Assembly (NCBI RefSeq): GCF_039530225.1
Contig: NZ_BAAAOH010000001.1
Coordinates: 2,604,001-2,668,000 of the forward strand
Direction of reading: 5' to 3'
From: Microbacterium pumilum
GTDB taxonomy: Bacteria; Actinomycetota; Actinomycetes; Actinomycetales; Microbacteriaceae
DNA: 64,000 nt
The notes under the pieces: generated by a model
What the model was told of the DNA's origin: nothing
Databases searched by the model: none
Seen by the model: the letters and a program-made list of their open reading frames with translations, nothing else
Position numbers and translations under genes: made by a program
Shown: one piece after another, positions 54,707-62,922 of the stretch
Layout of the letters: each line of letters starts with the position of its first letter
How positions within the stretch are numbered: position 1 is the first letter of the stretch

Positions 54707-55527
54707 CATCGCCACACAGTCGCTTCGACCTCGGACCGGCGCTCCTGTTCTGCCCGGCCGATCGACCGGAACGGTACGACAAGGCCCTGGAGCGCGCAGA
54801 TGCGGTGATCATCGACCTCGAGGATGCGGTCTCTGCCGACGCCAAGGCAGCGGCTCGAGGTGCGCTCATCGAGTCCGAGCTGGACTCTGCGCGAGTCATC
54901 GTGCGCGTCAACCCGCCCGGCACTGACGCGTATGCTGCCGATCTGGCGACACTCTCACAGACCGACTACCGGCGGATCATGGTCGCGAAGTCGGAGTCGG
55001 CCAAGCGCCTGTCCAAGATCGATCGCCGATTCGAGGTGATCGCGCTGTGCGAGACCGCGAAGGGCGTGGCGCAGGCGGATCGGATCGCCGCACTCGGCAA
55101 CGTCGTCGCGCTCATGTGGGGAGCGGAGGACCTCGTTGCGAGCCTCGGAGGCACTTCGAGCCGCAAGCCGAACGGGCGCTATCGCGACATCGCACGGATG
55201 GCCCGTGCACGCGTGCTGCTTGCGGCAGGCGGTCGCGGCAAGGCTGCGATCGACGCCGTCCATCTCGACATCGCCGACACGCGACGTCTGTCGATCGAGG
55301 CGACGGATGCCGCGGCATCCGGTTTCGTCGCCACCGCATGCATTCACCCGAGCCAGGTCGACGTCATCCGCGACGCGTATCGACCCGACGCGAAGACCCT
55401 GGCCTGGGCGCGAGGAGTGCTGTCGGCCGCGGAGGGCGAGCGCGGTGTCTTCACCTACGACGGTCGCATGGTCGATGAGCCGGTCCTCCGGCACGCGCGG
55501 GGTGTCCTGAGTCGCGCTGACCGCTGA
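54703..55527 (+). CDS. CitE-like CoA-ester lyase (HMG-CoA / citramalyl-CoA lyase type)
   Basis: A 274-residue TIM-barrel lyase of the HpcH/HpaI-CitE family. LLFCPADRPERYDKALERADAVIIDLEDAV near residue 13 carries the metal Asp/Glu. VIVRVNPPGTD near 65, IALCETAKGVAQ with the metal-binding Glu near 113, MWGAEDLVASLGG near 138, and CIHPSQVDVIRDAY near 211 complete the site. In M. tuberculosis Rv2498c at the matching position was shown to cleave (R)-HMG-CoA and (S)-citramalyl-CoA. The same role here would give acetyl-CoA and acetoacetate. It is the last gene of the operon. Confidence 0.91.
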   Translation: MTSPHSRFDLGPALLFCPADRPERYDKALERADAVIIDLEDAVSADAKAAARGALIESELDSARVIVRVNPPGTDAYAADLATLSQTDYRRIMVAKSESAKRLSKIDRRFEVIALCETAKGVAQADRIAALGNVVALMWGAEDLVASLGGTSSRKPNGRYRDIARMARARVLLAAGGRGKAAIDAVHLDIADTRRLSIEATDAAASGFVATACIHPSQVDVIRDAYRPDAKTLAWARGVLSAAEGERGVFTYDGRMVDEPVLRHARGVLSRADR

Positions 55528-55554
55528 CCGCTCCGGGCGGCCCCCGCGTATCGA

Positions 55555-57021
55555 CTATGCAGCGGCGAACCTTCCCGGCGCCTTGGTGATCAGCCGGATC
55601 AGTGGCCCGCCGGTCCCGCCTCGTTCGTTCGGCGGCGGATGCAACCAGAACGAACCGTCGCGTCGCGTGATCTTCCATCCCTGATTGTGCAGTCGGAGGT
55701 GGTGGAACATGCAGAGCATGACGCCGAGGTCGACATCCGTGCGACCTCTGTGTTCGGCCCAGTGTTCGGAGTGATGGGCCTCGCAATGAGACGGAGGTTC
55801 CGGACAGCCTGGCCACAGGCATCCACCATCTCGGATGCGGAGAGCGGTGCGCTGCTTTGCGGTGAACAGCCGCTTTTCACGACCGACGTCCAGCGGGTTG
55901 CCGGATGAGTCGACCGTGATGTCCACCCATCCCGCATCGCACAGGTACTTCTCGACGATGCTCGCAGGAAGCGCCTGACCACCGTCTTCTAGATATGCGT
56001 TGGCGCCAACGGTGGCTGCCTCGCCACCGGGACCGACGGTCGACACGATCCGAATCCCGGGCTGGCGATCCCCGAACGCCTGATCAGGGTCGGCAGCCGC
56101 ACCGGTGCGCAGGATCGCGATCAGACTGTCGTACTGAATCTGCTCCTTCGACCGCTCGTCCTCGATGCCGACTTCGGCCGGACAGGCAACGTCCGGGGCC
56201 GCGTCTTCGAGAGCGCCCGATGCCGGGACGAACCTGGGCCCCCGGCGCCGACGCATCGCTGCCGAGAGGACCGTCTGCACCCACGCTCCTGCCTCGTCAT
56301 CGAATCGCAGCCGCGCATTGTGCTGCCCCGTCTCATCGATCCAGACGCGGAAGGATCGGTTTTCGTACCGTTCATCGAACCGCAGACTCACGCCGATCGG
56401 ATCAAGCCGGTCCCGAGCGGTGCGCGCTGCGGCGCGCAGATCCTCGATCGCCGACACAGCTGCTTCATCGATCAGCATCGTGGCAGCCCTGTACCACGCG
56501 GCCTGCAGGGAAGCAGGGTCGACGTCCTGATAGCGATCCACGGGCGGCTCGCCTAGGCTGCGGCGGATCGCGTCGTACTGCGCATTCGTCAATGCCCCGT
56601 CCGTCAACGCATCGGTCAGAGACTTGTGCCAAGCATCAGCCACGACGGCAGCTCCCGCGCTGGAAGCGGGAACGGGTGATCGTCGAGCGGCAGCATCCCG
56701 GAGATCTTCGCCGGTCTGTACGCTGCGGAAGACATGGCCTCTCGACTGACCGGTGATGTGCTGCACAAGTGCGGTCGGCGTGCGATGGCCCTTGCGCTGC
56801 GCGAGACCCGCTTGGCCGAAGGCGCGATCGGACCGACGCGCGACGATTGACGAAGCTGCGGAGATCAAGACGTCGGCGGCCTTGCGCGCGTCAGTGGCGT
56901 CGGCGATGAGAGCGAGCACCGCCTCGTCGTCGAAAGTCTCGAGCTCGGCGACTTCATCGACCGTGACGAAGCGCGACGCCATGCGGTCGCCCGCCTCGGT
57001 GATACGCTCGATGATCGACAT
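55555..57021 (-). CDS. DUF222 / HNH endonuclease domain protein (13E12-repeat type)
   Basis: A 488-residue protein with an N-terminal DUF222 helical region and a C-terminal HNH nuclease: RDGGCLWPGCPEPPSHCEAHHSEHW near residue 393 (zinc Cys pair and catalytic His), then MLCMFHHLRLHNQGWKITR near 427. Actinobacteria carry many such copies, often linked to mobile DNA; the function is not established. Base composition looks less GC-rich than its neighbours and the upstream 83 bp are AT-richer, consistent with acquisition. I found no flanking repeats or partner genes. Confidence 0.88.
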   Translation of the reverse strand: MSIIERITEAGDRMASRFVTVDEVAELETFDDEAVLALIADATDARKAADVLISAASSIVARRSDRAFGQAGLAQRKGHRTPTALVQHITGQSRGHVFRSVQTGEDLRDAAARRSPVPASSAGAAVVADAWHKSLTDALTDGALTNAQYDAIRRSLGEPPVDRYQDVDPASLQAAWYRAATMLIDEAAVSAIEDLRAAARTARDRLDPIGVSLRFDERYENRSFRVWIDETGQHNARLRFDDEAGAWVQTVLSAAMRRRRGPRFVPASGALEDAAPDVACPAEVGIEDERSKEQIQYDSLIAILRTGAAADPDQAFGDRQPGIRIVSTVGPGGEAATVGANAYLEDGGQALPASIVEKYLCDAGWVDITVDSSGNPLDVGREKRLFTAKQRTALRIRDGGCLWPGCPEPPSHCEAHHSEHWAEHRGRTDVDLGVMLCMFHHLRLHNQGWKITRRDGSFWLHPPPNERGGTGGPLIRLITKAPGRFAAA

Positions 57022-57105
57022 GCTGGAAGCATATAGGTATCCGCCGACATTCGAATCTTTGAACGAAACGGCCGATTCGGTCCAGCACCGCCATCCGCCG
57101 CACGC

Positions 57106-57486
57106 TCAAGACTTGCCGGCGGCTCCGGCCCCTCGCTTCGCAACCACCGCTTCTGCGACGCGCGCAATCAGCTCGTACGGCACGGGATCGCGGTGCAGGA
57201 ACACCACCGAGTCCTTCTCTGCCCGATACGGCGCGACCTCGCCCTCCAGCGGTTCGTCGAGTGTGCCCACCGGATAGAGGCCGATGTGCTTCTTCCACCC
57301 CGCGAAGTGGATGGCGTAACGACCGCCGAGCATGACGGCCCCGATCCCGTAGCGGATCTTCTGCTCCGGTTCCACGCCGGATTCGGCGACCGCGTCCACC
57401 AGGATCCCGCGGATCCGCTCCAACCGCTCGGCAACATCCGGCGGGAAGCTCGCGATGTACGCGTCGACCGTCGTGGGTGCCGCCAT
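57106..57486 (-). CDS. DUF1801 (YdhG-like) protein
   Basis: A 126-residue protein of the DUF1801/YdhG-like group, related in fold to frataxin-like proteins. Family marks are TVDAYIASFPPDVAERLERIRGI near residue 6, EQKIRYGIGAVMLGGRYAIHFAGWKKHIGLYP near 42, and a terminal helix (ELIARVAEAVVAK). No signal peptide or helix anchors it. Biochemical function is not known. It stops 84 bp before the HNH gene start on the same strand and begins 9 bp after the histidine phosphatase gene ends. Confidence 0.87.
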   Translation of the reverse strand: MAAPTTVDAYIASFPPDVAERLERIRGILVDAVAESGVEPEQKIRYGIGAVMLGGRYAIHFAGWKKHIGLYPVGTLDEPLEGEVAPYRAEKDSVVFLHRDPVPYELIARVAEAVVAKRGAGAAGKS

Positions 57487-57495
57487 GGCGAGAGC

Positions 57496-58101
57496 CTAGG
57501 CGGTCGCCGACGCGTACGACAGCAGCTGCAGCCGCTCCCGCTCGTAGAGCAGGGTATGTGCCGACCCGTTCGCGAGCCGCTCGCCCACCGCCGGCAGCTC
57601 ACCTGCCGTCGCGTGGCGGATCAGCTCGCGGATCATCGCACCGTGCGTGACGACGATGACGGATGCCGCGAGCGGCGCCGTTTCGCGGCGTGCATCGCGC
57701 ACCACGTGGCGCAGCGCGCGCAGTCCGCGGGCCCGCACGTGCGGCCACGGTTCTGCGCCGGGAACGTCGGCGTTGTGCCAGTCGCCCCACCGCGCATGGA
57801 ACTGCTCGGCATCGATTCCCTCGGCTTCGCCATAGGCGCGTTCGCGAAGGTCGGGGTAGAGGCGCGAGACCTGAACGCCCAGGTCGGCAGCGATGATCTC
57901 GGCCGTCTCACGGGCTCGCGACAGATCGCTCGCCACCACGACCACCGGCGCGTCGACATCGAGCCCGGTGCGGAGAGCGGCCGCGGCATCCCTCGCCTGC
58001 TGCCTGCCGACGTCGTTCAGGGGGATGTCGGTCGACCCCTGGATGCGGCGCGTGCGGTTCCACTCGGTCTCGCCGTGCCGGACGAGGGTCAGAACAGTCA
58101 T
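57496..58101 (-). CDS. Histidine phosphatase (phosphoglycerate mutase-like)
   Basis: A 201-residue phosphatase of the PGAM/cobC superfamily. The phosphorylated His is in LVRHGETEWNRTRRIQG (residues 6-22), the arginine SDLSRARETAEII lies near 58, Glu in DLRERAYGEAEG near 83, and the second catalytic His in VVTHGAMIREL near 151. Length and the absence of mutase-specific inserts favour a phosphatase with an undefined small phosphorylated substrate. It heads a short minus-strand unit with the DUF1801 gene. Confidence 0.9.
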   Translation of the reverse strand: MTVLTLVRHGETEWNRTRRIQGSTDIPLNDVGRQQARDAAAALRTGLDVDAPVVVVASDLSRARETAEIIAADLGVQVSRLYPDLRERAYGEAEGIDAEQFHARWGDWHNADVPGAEPWPHVRARGLRALRHVVRDARRETAPLAASVIVVTHGAMIRELIRHATAGELPAVGERLANGSAHTLLYERERLQLLSYASATA

Positions 58102-58150
58102 GCGTCGAGCCTAACTGTGACTTCAGATGCGGCGGCTCGCGGCACATCCA

Positions 58151-59002
58151 TCACAGGGTGGCCGGGAGGGCCGCGGCGAGCGCCATCAGCACCTCGCTCG
58201 TGCCGGCGTCGATCTTGACCGTGGCGTGGACGTCGGCGCGAGTCGCGCCGCGGTTGACGATCACGACCGGAAGGCGACGTCGGCGGGCCCGTTCCAGCAG
58301 GCGGACGCCGGAATTGACGACCAGCGACGAGCCTGCGATGACCAGCGCCTGGCTCGTCTGCACCAGCTGCTCGGCCTCACGGAACTTGCCTGCCGGAATG
58401 AACTCGCCGAAGAACACGACGTCCGGCTTCAGCATCCCGCCGCAGTTCGTGCAGTCCGGAACCACGAACCCCTCGGTGGTCTCGGGCGCCACGTCTCCGT
58501 CGGGACCGAGGGCGATGTTCTCGGGGACGCGGATCCACGGGTTGTCGGCTTCGACACGTTCAGCGAGATCGCGGCGGTCGAACACCTGGCCGCAGTGCGT
58601 GCAGAAGACGCGGCGCATCGTGCCGTGCAACTCGACGACACGGCGACTGCCCGCGCGCAGGTGCAGTCCGTCGACGTTCTGGGTGATGATGCCGGTCGCG
58701 ACTCCCTGACTCTCGAGATCAGCGAGCGCAACGTGCCCCGCGTTCGGCTCGGCGGCGGCGAACGCGCGCCAGCCGAGGTGGCTGCCCACCCAGTACCTGC
58801 GCCTCGCCGCGTCATCGGCCAGGAACTGCTCCACCGTCATCGGCGTCCGCACGGGGGCGCCCTTTCCGCGGTAGTCGGGGATGCCTGAGTCCGTCGAGAC
58901 TCCGGCGCCGGTGAGCACGGCGACTCGGCGCCCAGCCAGGGCGGCGATGGCTTCCGACACGCGGTCGGTGGCGGCGGCGTCGAGCTCAGTCACGGTCGTC
59001 AC
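58151..59002 (-). CDS. NAD-dependent protein deacylase, sirtuin (Sir2 family)
   Basis: A 283-residue sirtuin removing acyl groups from lysines with NAD. AVLTGAGVSTDSGIPDYRG near residue 29 binds NAD, TQNVDGLHLRAGS near 110 and the catalytic His in VVELHGTMRRVFCTHC near 125 follow. The zinc site is complete: CTHC and, about 45 residues on, CTNCGG. GEFIPAGKF and AGSSLVVNSG close the fold. GTG 59002 is used; the open frame extends much further but the next gene is divergent at 59078. The larger zinc-module insert is typical of the actinobacterial class. Confidence 0.92.
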   Translation of the reverse strand: MTTVTELDAAATDRVSEAIAALAGRRVAVLTGAGVSTDSGIPDYRGKGAPVRTPMTVEQFLADDAARRRYWVGSHLGWRAFAAAEPNAGHVALADLESQGVATGIITQNVDGLHLRAGSRRVVELHGTMRRVFCTHCGQVFDRRDLAERVEADNPWIRVPENIALGPDGDVAPETTEGFVVPDCTNCGGMLKPDVVFFGEFIPAGKFREAEQLVQTSQALVIAGSSLVVNSGVRLLERARRRRLPVVIVNRGATRADVHATVKIDAGTSEVLMALAAALPATL

Positions 59003-59077
59003 CCGATCACCCCCTCGGGACCGAGTGTAGGCGTCGCGGTTTTCGGGGATGTTTCGGGGCTCTGCCAGAGTTGTGCC

Positions 59078-59887
59078 GTGCGCATCGAACAGGTGGGATC
59101 GGCCGACGACGAGCGCCTTGCGGATTACCGCGATCTGACGGATGTCGCGCTGCGCCGCATCCTCGAGCCGGCAGGCGGACTTTACATCGCTGAATCGACG
59201 AAGGTCATCTCTCGCGCGCTCGGCGCCGGACACCGTCCGAGGTCGTTCCTCGTGCAGGAGAAATGGGTGCCGGATGTCGCGATACTCACGGCCGATCATC
59301 CCGATGCCCCCGTGTTCGTGGTCGCGGCGGACGTCGCCGAACAGCTCACCGGGTACGCCGTGCATCGCGGTGCGCTTGCGGCGATCCACCGACCGCCGCT
59401 CGCATCCGTCGCGGACATCGTCGCCGGCGCACGGCTCGTCGTCGTGCTCGAAGACCTGGTCGACCATACGAATGTGGGGGCGATCTTCCGTGCGGCGGCC
59501 GGCCTCGGCGCCGACGCCGTGCTGGTGAGCCCGCGCTGCGCCGATCCGCTCTACCGCCGGAGCGTCCGGGTGAGCATGGGGACGGTCTTCCAGGTGCCGT
59601 GGACACGCCTTCCGCCGTGGCCAGAGGCGGGCGCCATCCTGCACTCGGCCGGACTGCACCTCGCAGCGCTGGCCCTGGCCGACGGCGCCGTGTCGCTCGA
59701 CGACTTCGCCGCGGCGCGGCGTGAGCGAGTGGCGCTGCTACTCGGCGCCGAGGGCGACGGGCTCAGCCGTCGCGCGCTCGCGGCGGCCGACACCGTGGTC
59801 ACCATCCCGATGGCGGGCGGGGTCGACTCGCTCAATGTCGCCGCCGCCAGCGCCGTGGCGCTGTGGGCGCTCCGCCCCTCGCCGTGA
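59078..59887 (+). CDS. TrmH/SpoU-family RNA 2'-O-methyltransferase
   Basis: A 269-residue knotted (SPOUT) methyltransferase with an N-terminal substrate-binding domain (residues 1-105: YIAESTKVISRALGAGHRPRS) and a catalytic domain. Motif 1 is DHTNVGAIFRAAAGLGADAV near 129 (with the catalytic Arg), motif 2 LLLGAEGDGLSRRAL near 220, and motif 3 IPMAGGVDSLNVAAASAVA near 244. It methylates rRNA or tRNA; the exact nucleotide cannot be told. The start is GTG 59078 with no good ribosome-binding site, so the mRNA may be leaderless. Confidence 0.92.
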   Translation: MRIEQVGSADDERLADYRDLTDVALRRILEPAGGLYIAESTKVISRALGAGHRPRSFLVQEKWVPDVAILTADHPDAPVFVVAADVAEQLTGYAVHRGALAAIHRPPLASVADIVAGARLVVVLEDLVDHTNVGAIFRAAAGLGADAVLVSPRCADPLYRRSVRVSMGTVFQVPWTRLPPWPEAGAILHSAGLHLAALALADGAVSLDDFAAARRERVALLLGAEGDGLSRRALAAADTVVTIPMAGGVDSLNVAAASAVALWALRPSP

Positions 59888-59903
59888 CCGTGGAGGGTGT
59901 CGC

Positions 59904-60764
59904 CTAGACCGTCTCACCGCGCCCGACGGTGGGGTCCTCGGCAGGTGCGAGCGTCGTGATCGGGAGCGGATCCGGACGCTTCGCCGTGATCTCGTCGCCC
60001 GATGACTGGTGCCGCACCCGCCGCAGCACCCACGGCACCAGGTACTCGCGCGCCCACACCAGGTCCACGGCGCGGGCTTCACGCCAGGTGCGGCGGGGGA
60101 GCGGGTCGGGCTGCATCGGCTGCAGGTCGTTCGGCACGTTCAGCGCTCGCAGCACCATCCTGGCCACTTCGTGGTGACCGAGGGCGTTGTAGTGCAGGCG
60201 GTCGTCGTCGAAGAAGCGCATGTCCTGCACCTCTTTGAGCGCCCACTGGTCGGCGACGATGCAGTCGTACCTGTCGGCGATCGCGCGGATGTTCTCGTTG
60301 TAGATCGCGACCTTGCCGCGGATGCCGCGGAACACCGGCGTGAAATCGGTGTCGATGCCGGTGAACACGACGAGTGTCGCACCATCCTGAGACAGCCGCA
60401 CCACCGCGTCCTCGAAGAGCTGCGCGACGGCATCCGGGTCCGATCCGGGGCGGATGACGTCATTGCCGCCTGCCGAGAAGGTGATGAGGTCGGGCTTGAG
60501 GGCGATCGCCGGTTCGATCTGCGTGTCGACGATCTGCCGGATGAGCTTTCCGCGCACCGCGAGGTTCGCATATGCGAAGTCGTCGACCTGCCGCGACAGC
60601 ACCTCCGCCACGCGATCCGCCCACCCGCGGTGTCCACCTTGAAGGTCAGGCTCGGGATCGCCGATTCCCTCGGTGAACGAGTCGCCGAGGGCCACGAAGC
60701 GGCGCCATGGGTGCGGGCCTGGATTGGGGATGTAAGGGGTGCGATTCTCGTCGGTCGTCGTCAT
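59904..60764 (-). CDS. SGNH/GDSL hydrolase
   Basis: A 286-residue esterase/lipase-like hydrolase. Block I is VALGDSFTEGIGDPEPD near residue 24 (Ser nucleophile), the Gly of block II is in NLAVRGKLIRQIV, block III is FSAGGNDVIRPG near 95, and block V is DDDRLHYNALGHHEVA near 193 with Asp and His. No signal peptide is present. The C-terminal 80 residues are rich in Arg, Pro and Trp (PLPRRTWREARAVDLVW). Substrate is unknown. It converges on the methyltransferase gene with a 16-bp gap. Confidence 0.9.
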   Translation of the reverse strand: MTTTDENRTPYIPNPGPHPWRRFVALGDSFTEGIGDPEPDLQGGHRGWADRVAEVLSRQVDDFAYANLAVRGKLIRQIVDTQIEPAIALKPDLITFSAGGNDVIRPGSDPDAVAQLFEDAVVRLSQDGATLVVFTGIDTDFTPVFRGIRGKVAIYNENIRAIADRYDCIVADQWALKEVQDMRFFDDDRLHYNALGHHEVARMVLRALNVPNDLQPMQPDPLPRRTWREARAVDLVWAREYLVPWVLRRVRHQSSGDEITAKRPDPLPITTLAPAEDPTVGRGETV

Positions 60765-60913
60765 TCGTGTTCTCCCGGTTCGTGACCGGAATTCAGGCTA
60801 TCGCTGTGCACGGACGTCCCGCTGCGGTGTCGCCGAGCCCGCACGTCGCACGGCTCGTCTAGGGTGGTGACTCGTTGTGCGCGGCGGACGCGCGACGTGG
60901 GCGGGAGGGGCCG

Positions 60914-62797
60914 ATGGACGACGACGCGCTCCTCACGGCTCACGAATCGGCGGTCGACGGCGACCGGGATCGGCACGCGGGCGGCGAGAGCCACTTCGGG
61001 ACCTTCGCAGCCGAACAGCTCTCGCCGGCATATCCGCAGCGCGCTCCATGGGGCACCGCCGAGCGGCTTCGCGCGTGGCAGGCCGAAGCACTCGATCACT
61101 ACTTCAGCCTCGACGGACCGGATGGCCCGGGATCGGGCCCCCGCGACTTCCTCGCAGCGGCCACCCCCGGCGCCGGAAAGACCACGTTCGCCCTCCGTCT
61201 CGCGAGCGAATTGATGCGTCGGCGGGTCATCGACCGGATCGTGGTGGTGGCGCCGACCGAGCACCTCAAGACGCAGTGGGCGGATGCCGCAGCCCGCGTG
61301 TCGATCCGGCTCGATCCGGCGTTCAGCAACCGGCATGCGGCGCCCGCGCGTCAGTACCACGGCGTCGCGGTGACGTACGCGCAGGTCGCGGTCAAGGCGA
61401 CGGTGCACGAGCGGCTGATCCTCGATGCGCGCACTCTCGTCATCCTCGACGAGGTGCACCACGGCGGTGACGCCCTCAGCTGGGGCGACGCGCTGCGCGA
61501 GGCCTACGACCGCGCGACGCGCCGCTTGCTGCTGTCGGGCACTCCGTTCCGCAGCGACACCGCGCCCATCCCGTTCGTGGAGTACCACCCCGACGAGCAC
61601 GGCATCCGCCTGTCGCGCACGGACTACAGCTACGGCTATCGCCGGGCGCTCGAAGACGGCGTCGTGCGTCCGGTGATCTTCCTCGTCTACGCGGGGCGGA
61701 TGCGGTGGCGCACCCGCACCGGCGACGAGATGGAAGCGCAGCTCGGTCAGGACAACACGAAGGACATCACCGCCCAGGCATGGCGCACCGCGCTCGACCC
61801 TGAGGGGGAATGGATTCCGGCCGTCCTGCGGTCCGCCGACCGTCGCCTGAGCGAGGTGCGCGAGCAGGTGCCGGATGCCGGTGGCCTCGTGATCGCGACC
61901 GATCAGACCGCGGCGCGCGCCTACGCCGAGATCCTGCGCGGCATCACCGGGGAGGAGCCGGCCGTGGTTCTCTCCGACGAGGCGGAGGCGTCATCCCGGA
62001 TCGAAAACTACGCCACGTCGACGAAGCGCTGGATGGTCGCCGTGCGCATGGTGTCAGAGGGCGTCGATGTCCCACGTCTCGCGGTCGGAGTGTATGCAAC
62101 CTCGGCGTCGACTCCGCTGTTCTTCGCCCAGGCGATCGGCCGCTTCGTGCGGGCGCGCCGTCGCGGCGAGACGGCGAGCGTGTTCCTGCCGAACGTGCCC
62201 CAGCTGCTCGCGCTCGCCGGCGAGCTCGAGCGACAGCGCGACCATGCCCTCGACCGCGACAGTGAGGGCGACGAGGAATGGGGCCTCGATGACGACCCGC
62301 TCGATGCCGCGGAGCAGGGGGAGTCGGCATCCGACGCCCTCACGTACGAGTTCACCTACAAGGCGCTCGGCTCACTGGCCCATTTCGACCGCGTGCTCTT
62401 CGACGGCAAGGAGTTCGGGCAGCTCGCCGTACCCGGCACCCCGGAGGAGGAGGAGTTCCTCGGACTCCCCGGCCTCTTGGAGCCCGAGCATGTGCACGAA
62501 CTGCTGCTCCAGCGGCAGGCGCGACAGGGTAGGCACCGTCATGCGCGAGAGGCGCGCGAGGCGGCCGGCGGAGCATCCGATGAGCGAGCGGTGCCGGCAC
62601 CGCTTCACCGCACGCTCAAGGAGCAGCGCCAGCTGCTGAACAGCCTCGTCGGCCTGTATGCCCGCCAGTCCGGCGAGCCCCACGGAGCCGTCCACGCCGA
62701 GCTACGGAGGCTCTGCGGCGGTCCCGCCGTCACCCACGCCACGGTCGCGCAGCTGCAGGCTCGCATCGACCTGCTGCGCAGCCGCGTGAGGTCCTAG
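60914..62797 (+). CDS. SF2 DEAD/DEAH-type helicase
   Basis: A 627-residue superfamily 2 helicase. Walker A is ATPGAGKTTFALRL near residue 83, motif II is LDEVHHGGD near 178 (DEVH), motif III is LLLSGTPFRSD near 206. The C-terminal lobe has MVAVRMVSEGVDVPRLAVG near 376 and motif VI QAIGRFVRARRRG near 405. The tail (450-627) is charged and has no named domain. ATG 60914 follows GGGAGGGG; a GTG at 60875 adds 13 residues. Such stand-alone helicases are widespread in actinobacteria; a repair or RNA role is possible. Confidence 0.9.
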   Translation: MDDDALLTAHESAVDGDRDRHAGGESHFGTFAAEQLSPAYPQRAPWGTAERLRAWQAEALDHYFSLDGPDGPGSGPRDFLAAATPGAGKTTFALRLASELMRRRVIDRIVVVAPTEHLKTQWADAAARVSIRLDPAFSNRHAAPARQYHGVAVTYAQVAVKATVHERLILDARTLVILDEVHHGGDALSWGDALREAYDRATRRLLLSGTPFRSDTAPIPFVEYHPDEHGIRLSRTDYSYGYRRALEDGVVRPVIFLVYAGRMRWRTRTGDEMEAQLGQDNTKDITAQAWRTALDPEGEWIPAVLRSADRRLSEVREQVPDAGGLVIATDQTAARAYAEILRGITGEEPAVVLSDEAEASSRIENYATSTKRWMVAVRMVSEGVDVPRLAVGVYATSASTPLFFAQAIGRFVRARRRGETASVFLPNVPQLLALAGELERQRDHALDRDSEGDEEWGLDDDPLDAAEQGESASDALTYEFTYKALGSLAHFDRVLFDGKEFGQLAVPGTPEEEEFLGLPGLLEPEHVHELLLQRQARQGRHRHAREAREAAGGASDERAVPAPLHRTLKEQRQLLNSLVGLYARQSGEPHGAVHAELRRLCGGPAVTHATVAQLQARIDLLRSRVRS

Positions 62798-62922
62798 CGT
62801 CGGGCGGACCACGACCGTTCGGAAACCCGAAATGCTGGCAATCCGCGGCTTCGCGGGCTGTGACATCCGCGCCCTCACTACCGTGGAGGGGTCCCCGTCA
62901 CACCGCCGCTCCGGAGGCTCAC

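Noticed and set aside
55555..57021. DUF222/HNH gene as an insertion element or homing intron.
   Set aside because: No terminal repeats, target duplication, split host gene or reverse transcriptase could be found.
60914..62797. SF2 helicase as part of an antiphage defence system.
   Set aside because: No nuclease, methylase or other defence partner is next to it, and similar single helicases are common in actinobacterial chromosomes.
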